Below, in pieces: positions 23,708-31,060 of a stretch of 52,785 nt of DNA (its first letter is position 1; each line of letters starts with the position of its first letter). The notes under the pieces are model-generated. The model saw only the letters and a program-made list of their open reading frames with translations, did not search any database and was not told the DNA's origin. The position numbers and the translations under genes were made by a program. Source of the DNA: JAAYKS01 sp964479435 (GTDB lineage: Bacteria > Bacillota > Clostridia > Saccharofermentanales > UBA5734); the NCBI GenBank assembly GCA_964479435.1, contig CAYZME010000002.1, positions 1 to 52,785 of the forward strand. Reading direction: 5' to 3'.

Positions 23708-25945
23708 ATGCTGGCCATCCTGTATCTTGCGTTGGCTATTTTCCTGGGTGACCGTTTGCGCCGGCTGTTGCTGCCGCCCGCGCATACGCTCTACGCTTCG
23801 CTGAGCACACGCGGCATTGCCGATCTGCCCGCCTGGCTGTTCGATGTGCCGGCGGCTGTGTTGCTGGGCTTGACCCCGGCGATCTGGCTGACCTATTTCG
23901 TCGCCTGGCTGGTCGCGGCGGTGCCCGGCTTGCGCTCGCTGGCCAACCCCTTGCTGCCCACGCAGATCATCACGATGCCGATGTTGTTCATCTTTTCGCT
24001 GGCGACCACCAACCGCCTGCAGGAACGCGCGGCGCACCGGCAGCTCCGGGCTCACCCGCGCGACGAGGCGCCGGCGGCCGGAGCGCGTTCCCGGGACCGC
24101 GTCCTGCGCCAATCGTTGGTTTATTTCAGCGTGCTGGCCGCTTTTATGTTGTTCGGCCTGTGGTTGATGCGCAGTAGCTTTTATCTGGACGGAGACCAGT
24201 TGCACGCCGGCTACTCCGTCTTTTCCGACTTTGCCCCCCACACCGCCCTGGTGAGTTCGTTCGCGCGCGGCGCCAACTTCCCCACCCAATACCCTCATTT
24301 CCCCTTGGACGGGATCCGCTATCATTTTTTGTTTTATTTTTTGTGCGGCAATCTGAATTTTTTGGGACTGCCGATCGACTGGGCCATCAATCTCCCCAGT
24401 CTGATCGGTCTGGGTTCTTTTGTTTCTTTGCTGGGATTGCTTGCCGTCCTCATCACCGGTCGGCGGCTGGCCTTTTTTGCCGCGCCCGCGCTGATGTTTC
24501 TGCGCTCCTCTTTTGCGATTTTTTCCTTTATCCGCGGCCGGCGCGGCGGCGGGGCTTCTGTGATCGAGGCCATCCGCGCGATCGGGCAATCGCCGGTCTT
24601 TATCGGCAATACCCGCCACGAGGACTGGGGATTGTTTGCCGTCAATGTCTACGCCAATCAGCGGCATTTGCTTTTTGGCGCCGCTTTGCTGTTGCTTTTG
24701 CTGTTTCTAATGCTCCCTCTGTTGCGCAAGGGTCTGCGCGCCCGCCACCCCGATGCCGGCCGCCATCACCCGCTGTTGGAGCCGGACGCCTGGTTGCCGC
24801 CGGACGGCGGGGTTTTGGCCGCGGTGTTGCTGATCACGGCGGCTCTGCCTTATCTACACGGGTCCGTGCTGATCGTCTTTCTTCTCATCCTCGCGGTGTT
24901 GGCGATCTTTTCCGCCGGACGCCTGGTCCATCTGCTGACCGCGCTCGTCGGCATCGGCGCGGCCATCTTGCAGACCCGCTGGTTTGCCGGCGGGACCGAT
25001 CTGCTCTCTTCCTTTGCCTGGCACTTCGGCTTTCTGGCGGACAAACCCACCTTGTGGCGCGTATTCGCCTATTGTGTCGAATTGTACGGGATGGCCTTTC
25101 TTTTGATGCTGGTTCTGCCGTGGGTTCAACCCGGCCGGTTCCGCACCGTTTTGGCCGCCGCTTTCTGGGTTCCTTTTGCTTTCGCGTTTATGGTTTCGCT
25201 GACACCCGATGTGACGGTCAACCACAAATATCTGATGTTGTCGGTTGCGCTGGCCAACATGCTGATCGTCGACCTGGTCGCGCGGGTGTGGGAAAAACCC
25301 CATCGCAACCACCGCGCGCGGCGCGTCGATCTCGGCGATGCCCCTCCATCCGGCCCTTCCGCGTGGTGGCAGTTCGCCGATCTGCGCCAACGGTGGGAAA
25401 ATACGCAAATCAGCCACTTCCTGCAACAAAATCAGGAAGCGCTGCGCCGGGTCTGGATCGGTGTCCGCCGCGCCGCCGCCGTGTTGCTGGCCACCATGCT
25501 GATCGCCACCGGCGTCGCCGACATCTGGGTGTTCGCGCGCGTCAACCGCCAAACCGTAACCATGGATTTGTCGTCCCCGGTCATCGCGTGGATCGATGAA
25601 AACACCCGCCCGGATGAGATTTTCCTCACCGATACCTACGCCTATAACGACTTTTTCTACAGCGGCCGGATGACTTATTTCGGCCATGCCTATTACGCCT
25701 GGTCGGCCGGGCATGACACCGCGAAGCGGGAAGCCCTGTACCGGCAATTGCTGGGGGGATGTGACGGCGACTACAACGCGTTCCGTTTGCTGTGCTCCGA
25801 GCAGAGGATTTCGTATTTGCTGGTGGACGACGCCTTGCGGCAAAACCGGGATTCGGGCTACCAGGATCGGTTCTTCGCCGCCAACTTCCCGGTTTTAGCG
25901 CGGTTTCCCGCCAAAAACAACGCGACCATCTATGACCTCCGCTGA
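23708..25945 (+). CDS. Large polytopic membrane protein, probable GT-C-type glycosyltransferase
   Basis: The 745-aa protein has about 12-14 hydrophobic segments. A non-membrane loop after about residue 155 carries LDGDQLHAGYSVFSDFAPH and FPTQYPHFPLDGIRYHFLF; acidic residues in an early extracytoplasmic loop are typical of GT-C enzymes that use lipid-linked sugars. A C-terminal soluble domain follows (MDLSSPVIAWIDENTRPDEI, FLTDTYAYNDFFYSGR). Family assignment is by architecture only. GGAGGG precedes the ATG. The partner GT2 upstream would supply the polyprenyl-phosphate sugar. Confidence 0.75.
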   Translation: MLAILYLALAIFLGDRLRRLLLPPAHTLYASLSTRGIADLPAWLFDVPAAVLLGLTPAIWLTYFVAWLVAAVPGLRSLANPLLPTQIITMPMLFIFSLATTNRLQERAAHRQLRAHPRDEAPAAGARSRDRVLRQSLVYFSVLAAFMLFGLWLMRSSFYLDGDQLHAGYSVFSDFAPHTALVSSFARGANFPTQYPHFPLDGIRYHFLFYFLCGNLNFLGLPIDWAINLPSLIGLGSFVSLLGLLAVLITGRRLAFFAAPALMFLRSSFAIFSFIRGRRGGGASVIEAIRAIGQSPVFIGNTRHEDWGLFAVNVYANQRHLLFGAALLLLLLFLMLPLLRKGLRARHPDAGRHHPLLEPDAWLPPDGGVLAAVLLITAALPYLHGSVLIVFLLILAVLAIFSAGRLVHLLTALVGIGAAILQTRWFAGGTDLLSSFAWHFGFLADKPTLWRVFAYCVELYGMAFLLMLVLPWVQPGRFRTVLAAAFWVPFAFAFMVSLTPDVTVNHKYLMLSVALANMLIVDLVARVWEKPHRNHRARRVDLGDAPPSGPSAWWQFADLRQRWENTQISHFLQQNQEALRRVWIGVRRAAAVLLATMLIATGVADIWVFARVNRQTVTMDLSSPVIAWIDENTRPDEIFLTDTYAYNDFFYSGRMTYFGHAYYAWSAGHDTAKREALYRQLLGGCDGDYNAFRLLCSEQRISYLLVDDALRQNRDSGYQDRFFAANFPVLARFPAKNNATIYDLR

Positions 25946-26519
25946 CGACCCGACCGTTGCTTATTTCAACCAGATCGCCGAGAGCTGGCACCGCCTATCC
26001 GCACTGCCGCCCGCGGCAGCAGCCGCGGTTTTGACGGCGCTGGACATCAAGGCGGGACAGCGCGTGCTCGATGTCGGCTGCGGCACGGGCTTGTTGTTCG
26101 CGCCGCTGCTGGCGCGCCTGGGACCGGCAGAAACATCCGATCCGGGCTGCCTGGTCGGGCTGGATCCGGCCCGGCGTATGCTGGCGATCGCGGCGCGGGC
26201 GCACCGCGGTGAAACCCGCTTGCGCCTGGTATGCGCGGCTCTTGCCGGGTACAACGGTGACGACGGCCCGTTCGACGCCATCCTCGCTTGCCGGGTGTTG
26301 CCGCATCTGCCGGACCCCGGACACGCGGTCGGGCGGTTGTTGGACTGGCTGCGACCCGGCGGCCGGTTGGTGATTTGTGAGACCTGGGATGAAAACACGG
26401 CCGCGCCCACGCCCGGGACCACTCTGCCGCCGCCTCCGGGCGGGTGGGTCTGCCAGCCCGCCGCGACCGGTAGCCATTGGGGTGTATGGATGTACCGACG
26501 ACCCGGCCCGGATCTTTGA
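25932..26519 (+). CDS. Class I SAM-dependent methyltransferase
   Basis: The 195-aa Rossmann-fold protein has motif I VLDVGCGTGLLFAPLL, an acidic loop (VGLDPARRML), motif FDAILACRVLPHL and post-motif GGRLVICETWDEN. It is short, with little beyond the core fold, and its substrate is unknown. The start overlaps the end of the GT-C-like gene by 14 bp, which suggests translational coupling and membership of the same cassette. Confidence 0.85.
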   Translation: MTSADDPTVAYFNQIAESWHRLSALPPAAAAAVLTALDIKAGQRVLDVGCGTGLLFAPLLARLGPAETSDPGCLVGLDPARRMLAIAARAHRGETRLRLVCAALAGYNGDDGPFDAILACRVLPHLPDPGHAVGRLLDWLRPGGRLVICETWDENTAAPTPGTTLPPPPGGWVCQPAATGSHWGVWMYRRPGPDL

Positions 26520-26525
26520 GCGACG

Positions 26526-27473
26526 CTACAAACCCTGGGAAAAATCTGTTTCCGCGGTGAACATGGCCGCGTGTTTGTTTTCGCCGTGGAAATCGCTGCC
26601 CGCCGTGATGAGCAAGCCGGCCGCCAAACCGGCCGACAGCACCTCGGCGCGTTCGGCGGTCGTGGCCTCGCCGTGAAAGGCCTCGACACCCGCCAGGCCG
26701 ACAGCGGCCAATTCATGTAACACACCGGGGAGCGTGCGCCCCCACAAACCAGCCGCCTCACCGGTCCACTTATACACATGGGGATGCGCCAGTACTGACA
26801 GCCCGCCATGGGCGGCGAGAAAATCAATCGCCGCGGCCAGCGTCGGACGCTCGCGCGGGGCGTATGCCGGGCGGCCCACACCCAGGAAACGGGCAAACGC
26901 GTCGCCGCGGTCCGTCGCGTATCCTTTGCGGACCAGCAGGTTGGCGGCCTGGACACGCCCGACCACTGCTTCTGCCCCCGCGTCGGCCGTGTCGGCCCCC
27001 GCGTCGGCCGCACGCTCATTTTCCGCTTCCAGCTCCGCCAACGTGACCGGCATACCCAGCGCGGTCAGCTTGTCACACATCCGGCGGTTGCGTTCCCGGC
27101 GGCGTTGCCGCTGTTCTCGCAACCAGACCTCTACGGCCTCAATCCCGCCCAGGGGAAAATAACCCAGCAAATGGACTTCGATTTTTCGCAGCGGCCGGAT
27201 TTCGTAATCGACACTCAATTCCACCCCGGGGATCAGGAGCGGGGCGTCCGGGCCGATGGAGACAAGTGCCGCCTCAATCGCCGGCAAAGCCGCCAGTGTG
27301 TCGTGATCCGTCACGGAAAACGCGCGCAATCCGTTCGCCGCCACCATGTCGACCAGGGCTTCCGGCGCGGTCGTGCCATCCGACGCGGTGGTGTGCAAAT
27401 GCAGGTCGCACGCGCCGGCCGCGACGATTTCACGGATGCGGCGTGCCGCCTCGGCTCTTGTCTTTCCTTCCAT
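26526..27473 (-). CDS. PHP-domain metal-dependent phosphoesterase
   Basis: Member of the PHP family related to YciV/RNase AM and nucleoside 3',5'-bisphosphate phosphatase. The 315-aa protein has the metal motifs DLHLHTTASDGTTAPEAL, FSVTDHDT, IPGVELSVDY and, near the C-terminus, ITAGSDFHGENKHA. In the middle an Ala/Asp/Gly/Thr-rich insert (ADAGADTADAGAEA) comes from a GC-rich duplication. The ATG at 27473 has GAGGAG about 10 nt upstream. It converges with the methyltransferase gene with only 6 bp between stops. Confidence 0.88.
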   Translation of the reverse strand: MEGKTRAEAARRIREIVAAGACDLHLHTTASDGTTAPEALVDMVAANGLRAFSVTDHDTLAALPAIEAALVSIGPDAPLLIPGVELSVDYEIRPLRKIEVHLLGYFPLGGIEAVEVWLREQRQRRRERNRRMCDKLTALGMPVTLAELEAENERAADAGADTADAGAEAVVGRVQAANLLVRKGYATDRGDAFARFLGVGRPAYAPRERPTLAAAIDFLAAHGGLSVLAHPHVYKWTGEAAGLWGRTLPGVLHELAAVGLAGVEAFHGEATTAERAEVLSAGLAAGLLITAGSDFHGENKHAAMFTAETDFSQGL

Positions 27474-27511
27474 CGCATTTTCTCCTCGCCTGTCGCGACA
27501 TGTCGTACATA

Positions 27512-27539
27512 GAAAAGGGCCTCCCCTGCGGCAGGCCCT
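27512..27539 (-). terminator. Intrinsic terminator after the EF-G-like gene
   Basis: On the minus strand AGGGCCT and AGGCCCT (27539-27533 and 27522-27516) pair around a short GC-rich loop and are followed by TTTTCT. It separates the EF-G-like gene (stop 27562) from the PHP gene (start 27473). Confidence 0.75.
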
Positions 27540-27561
27540 CTGGCGATGTATCGGATGGGGA

Positions 27562-29637
27562 TCAGCCTTCCTCGCCGGCGCGCGCTTTGGCGGCGGCGAT
27601 GGCTTTCTCCATGATGTTCTGCGGCGCGGGTTCGTAGCGGGCAAAAGAAATGATATACGCGCCACGCCCCTGGGTCATCGACTTGAGATCGGTGGCATAG
27701 CGGGCCATCTCGGAAGTCGGCGCCTCGGCGGTCACCACTTGCTCCCCTTCTTCATTGGGGTTGATCCCGATGATCCGGCCGCGGCGCTTGTTGAGATCGC
27801 CCATGATGTCGCCCAAAAACGCGTCGGGGATCGTGATCGCCACATCAGAAATGGGCTCGAGCAAAATGGGGGACGCCTGTGTCATCCCGGCTTTAAAGGC
27901 CAGGCTGGCGGCAATTTTAAAAGCGATTTCCGACGAGTCCACGTCGTGATAAGACCCGTCGACCAGTGTGGCCTTGAGGTTGACCACCGGATAGCCGGCG
28001 AGTACGCCTCTCTGGATGGCTTCCAGCAGTCCTTTTTCCACCGCCGGGTGGTATTGTTTGGGCACGGAGCCGCCAAAGATATTCTCTTCGAAGGTCAACG
28101 CCTCTGTCTCGCCCGGTTCAAACTCGATCCACACATCGCCGTATTGGCCATGGCCGCCGGATTGTTTTTTGTGCCGGCCCTGTACTCTGACCTTTTTGCG
28201 GATGGTCTCGCGATAAGGGACATCCGGTTCTTCCAGCAGCGAATCGGCGTTGAATTTGGTTTTGAGTTTGGAGCGCAAAACATCCAGGTGTTGTTCGCCC
28301 ATCCCCGAAAGCACGATCTGGTGCGTCTCAGCGTCGGCGCGGACCACAAAGGTGGGATCCTCATCGCGCAGTTTTTGCAAACCCGCCATGATTTTTTCTT
28401 CCTCACCCTTGGCTTTGGCTAAAATGGCCATCGAAAGGCAGGGGATCGGAAACTCGATCGGATCCAGCACCACCGGGCGGGAGCGGTCACAGAGCGTATC
28501 GTTGGTGGTGGTGACGACCAGTTTGGTCACCGCCCCGATGTCGCCGGCGACCAGTTTGTCTGCCGGGATCTGCTTCTTGCCCACCATGATCGCCAGACCG
28601 GCGATGCGTTCATCTTTTTCCTTAAGCGGATTGTAAACCGGGGAGTTGGCTTTCATCGTCCCCGAATACACGCGGAACAATGAAATGCGGCCGACAAAGG
28701 GGTCGGCGATGGTCTTGAAGACAAAGACCGACAGCGGCGCGTCGGGATCGGTGGTGATTTCAACCGGCAACCCGTCCGGGCTTTTACCTTTGCCCGCCAC
28801 TTCGGCGGAAGGCGCGTACGCGCACACTTTGTCCATCAGATGGCGGATCGCCCAGTTGGAAGCCGCCGACCCGACAAAAACCGGGGTCAGGGAACCCGCG
28901 GCGATGCTGGCGCGCAAACCGGTCGCGAGCTCTTCATCGGTAAACGGCTCGCCGCCGAAATATTTTTCCATCAGGTGCTCATCGCTCTCGGCCGCGTGCT
29001 CGAGGATGCTTTCTTGCAAAGACTCCACCTCGTCCGCCCACTCGGCCGGCATGGGAACCTCTTTGACTTCGCCCTTGGCGTCAAACGCGTAAGCCTGCTT
29101 GGCCACCACGTCGACAAATCCGGTCATCGTGCCGTCCGCGAGAATCGGCAACGTAAACGGCGTCACCGGGGTGCCAAAATACTCCCGCAGTTGTTCCAGG
29201 GTTTTGGCAAAATCGGCATTGGCCTCATCCATGCGGCTGACAAAGAAGAAAACCGGCAGCCCGGATTTTTTACAGGCGCGCACCGCTTTTTCCGTGCCGA
29301 CCACGACGCCGTCTTTGGCGCCGACGGTAATGACGGCGGAGTCGGCGACGCGCATGCCCTGCATGACTTCGCCGATGAAGTCAAAGTCGCCCGGGGTGTC
29401 GATGATGTTGAGTTTGGTGTCCTTCCACTCGCAGGCCGCGAGCGCGGTGTTGATCGAAATCTGACGGCGAATTTCCTCCGGATCAAAATCCATGGTGGTA
29501 TTGCCATCCGTCGGCTTGCCCAAGCGGTCGATCGCCTTGGCGTTGAACAGCATGGCCTCGGCCAGAACGGTCTTGCCGGACCCGCCATGTCCCAGCAGGA
29601 CAAGGTTGCGGATACGGGAGGCAGGATATTCTTTCAT
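27562..29637 (-). CDS. Elongation factor G-like GTPase (EF-G paralogue)
   Basis: The 691-aa protein has the EF-G domain order: GTPase, domain II, then III-V with SGMGEQHLDVL and the C-terminal PTSEMARYATDLKSMTQGRG. It is a paralogue and not the main FusA. Walker A is GHGGSGKT (16-23). G3 reads DTPGDFDF, with Asp84 where the catalytic His of EF-G sits, and G4 reads SRMD (134-137) instead of NKxD. Both changes suggest altered GTP hydrolysis and nucleotide choice. The family is widespread in Firmicutes with unclear function. Start ATG 29637 has AAGGGGGA about 8 nt upstream. Confidence 0.9.
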   Translation of the reverse strand: MKEYPASRIRNLVLLGHGGSGKTVLAEAMLFNAKAIDRLGKPTDGNTTMDFDPEEIRRQISINTALAACEWKDTKLNIIDTPGDFDFIGEVMQGMRVADSAVITVGAKDGVVVGTEKAVRACKKSGLPVFFFVSRMDEANADFAKTLEQLREYFGTPVTPFTLPILADGTMTGFVDVVAKQAYAFDAKGEVKEVPMPAEWADEVESLQESILEHAAESDEHLMEKYFGGEPFTDEELATGLRASIAAGSLTPVFVGSAASNWAIRHLMDKVCAYAPSAEVAGKGKSPDGLPVEITTDPDAPLSVFVFKTIADPFVGRISLFRVYSGTMKANSPVYNPLKEKDERIAGLAIMVGKKQIPADKLVAGDIGAVTKLVVTTTNDTLCDRSRPVVLDPIEFPIPCLSMAILAKAKGEEEKIMAGLQKLRDEDPTFVVRADAETHQIVLSGMGEQHLDVLRSKLKTKFNADSLLEEPDVPYRETIRKKVRVQGRHKKQSGGHGQYGDVWIEFEPGETEALTFEENIFGGSVPKQYHPAVEKGLLEAIQRGVLAGYPVVNLKATLVDGSYHDVDSSEIAFKIAASLAFKAGMTQASPILLEPISDVAITIPDAFLGDIMGDLNKRRGRIIGINPNEEGEQVVTAEAPTSEMARYATDLKSMTQGRGAYIISFARYEPAPQNIMEKAIAAAKARAGEEG

Positions 29638-29687
29638 GCAGCGGGTCCCCCTTGAGGTTCTTTTTTGACGCATACGCGCGCCAAGCC

Positions 29688-29698
29688 ATTATATTATA
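29688..29698 (-). promoter_or_regulatory. Overlapping -10 boxes for the EF-G-like gene
   Basis: On the minus strand two TATAAT hexamers overlap by one base (29698-29693 and 29693-29688). The dusB stop codon lies inside this element. No good -35 box is visible. The leader to the ATG at 29637 would be about 45 nt. Confidence 0.5.
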
Positions 29699-30800
29699 CT
29701 ATTGCCCCCGAGTCGTTACCACACCGCGAAGCGGCATCGCCGGGACCGGCAAAAGCAGCCTGCCAATCGGCCAGCAGCGCTGTGACATCTTCCATGGTCC
29801 GCACCGTCCCGGCGCGGCGCCGCAAGGCGGTCGCGTGGGGTGTCCCGTACAAATACCACAACAACGATTTGCGCGACTCCCGGATTCCCCGTTCCCCGCC
29901 CATAACGGCCATCCGCTCCCGGATCTCGCGCCGGACCAGCGCCACCCTGGACGCGATCTCCGGGGTTGGTGGAGGCTCTTGCGCCGCCATGGCCGCGGCC
30001 ATTTGCGCGAACACCCATGGTCTGCCCAGCGCGCCGCGCCCCACCGCGACGCCGTCCACGCCGGTTTGCCGCATCATCGCCACCGCGTCGGCCGCGTCCC
30101 GCACATCCCCGTTGCCCAAGACCGGCACCGTCACCGCCTGTTTGACGCGGGTGATCACCTCCCAGTCGGCCCGGCCGCCGTACATCTGGTCGCGGGTGCG
30201 CGCGTGCAATGTAATCAGGGCCGCGCCGCTCTGTTCCGCCATCCGCGCGAACGTGGCCGTGTCCGCCGTGGCGTGATCCCAGCCGGTGCGGAACTTGACC
30301 GTCACCGGCACCCCATACCCGGAAGCCGCCGCCACCGCGGCGCGCAAAACCCGCTCAGCCCGCGGCACATCACGCATCAACGCGCAGCCCGCGCCCGTCG
30401 TGACCACTTTGTTGACCGGGCACCCCATGTTGATGTCGATGGCAAACGCGGCCGCCAGCACCGGGTGCTCCAGAATCGCGCGGATCGCGTAATCAAAATC
30501 GGCGGGGTCGGCGCCGAACAGTTGGATCGCGACCGGTTGCTCGGCCGGCGAGATCGCCAGATACCGCCAGCTGCGGAGCAGGTGCGGATCGTGGCGGATC
30601 CCCCGCGCGCTGACCAATTCTGTGCATGTCAGATCGGCGCCCTGCTCGCGGCAAATGGCGCGAAAGACCCCATCGGTCGCGCCGGCCATCGGCGCGAGCG
30701 CCAGGTTGCCCGGCAGCAGGCGCGCGCCGACCGGGATCGGACGGCGCACACCCGCCGTCCCGGCCGCTGCCTCGCGTTTCAAACCGGGTGTATGACTCAT
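29694..30800 (-). CDS. dusB: tRNA-dihydrouridine synthase
   Basis: FMN enzyme that reduces uridines in the tRNA D-loop. The 368-aa protein is a TIM barrel with LALAPMAGATDGVFR, the catalytic-Cys motif NMGCPVNKVVTTGAGCALM, VTVKFRTGWD, LHARTRDQMYGG and VLGNGDVRDA. A C-terminal helical tRNA-binding part follows. The ATG at 30800 has GAGGAG 7 nt upstream; open frame runs further up across the tRNA gene and is not coding. It lies just downstream of tRNA-Arg. Confidence 0.93.
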   Translation of the reverse strand: MSHTPGLKREAAAGTAGVRRPIPVGARLLPGNLALAPMAGATDGVFRAICREQGADLTCTELVSARGIRHDPHLLRSWRYLAISPAEQPVAIQLFGADPADFDYAIRAILEHPVLAAAFAIDINMGCPVNKVVTTGAGCALMRDVPRAERVLRAAVAAASGYGVPVTVKFRTGWDHATADTATFARMAEQSGAALITLHARTRDQMYGGRADWEVITRVKQAVTVPVLGNGDVRDAADAVAMMRQTGVDGVAVGRGALGRPWVFAQMAAAMAAQEPPPTPEIASRVALVRREIRERMAVMGGERGIRESRKSLLWYLYGTPHATALRRRAGTVRTMEDVTALLADWQAAFAGPGDAASRCGNDSGAIV

Positions 30801-30881
30801 AGTGAATCTCCTCGCGGGGTGATAAAACAAACCGCGCCCCCGGTGGTAACGGAAGCGCGGCTGGCGCGGACTTATGGCCGC

Positions 30882-30956
30882 TGGCACCTCGGACAGGAAT
30901 CGAACCCGTATCAACAGCTCCGGAAACTGTCGCCTTATCCATTAGGCTACCGAGGC
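30882..30956 (-). tRNA. tRNA-Arg (anticodon CCG, reads CGG)
   Basis: 75 nt with encoded CCA. On the minus strand: acceptor GCCTCGG pairs with CCGAGGT (a G1-U72 wobble), D-arm GCCTAATGGATAAGGC, anticodon stem ACAGT/GCTGT with loop TTCCGGA, a four-base variable loop and T-arm ACGGG-TTCGATT-CCTGT. Discriminator G then CCA. The D-arm is typical of tRNA-Arg. CGG should be a common codon in this GC-rich genome. Confidence 0.95.
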
Positions 30957-30992
30957 ATTTCCCGCGTCGCGGCCGGTCCGGACAGTGACAGA

Positions 30993-31021
30993 ATTATAAC
31001 GCCGGTTCCCCCGATTTGCAA
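30993..31021 (-). promoter_or_regulatory. Promoter of tRNA-Arg
   Basis: On the minus strand TTGCAA (31021-31016) and TATAAT (30998-30993) are exactly 17 bp apart. The predicted start is about 30 nt before the tRNA 5' end. dusB may be co-transcribed or use its own start. Confidence 0.7.
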
Positions 31022-31060
31022 TCTCATCGGCCGACAGGCCATCGCCAAACCGGCGCGGCC

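Noticed and set aside
24343..25599. 418-aa open frame overlapping the GT-C-like gene on the same strand
   Set aside because: Out of frame with the membrane protein, Arg/Ala/Gly-rich, and no ribosome site; the 745-aa frame has proper membrane segments and a ribosome site.
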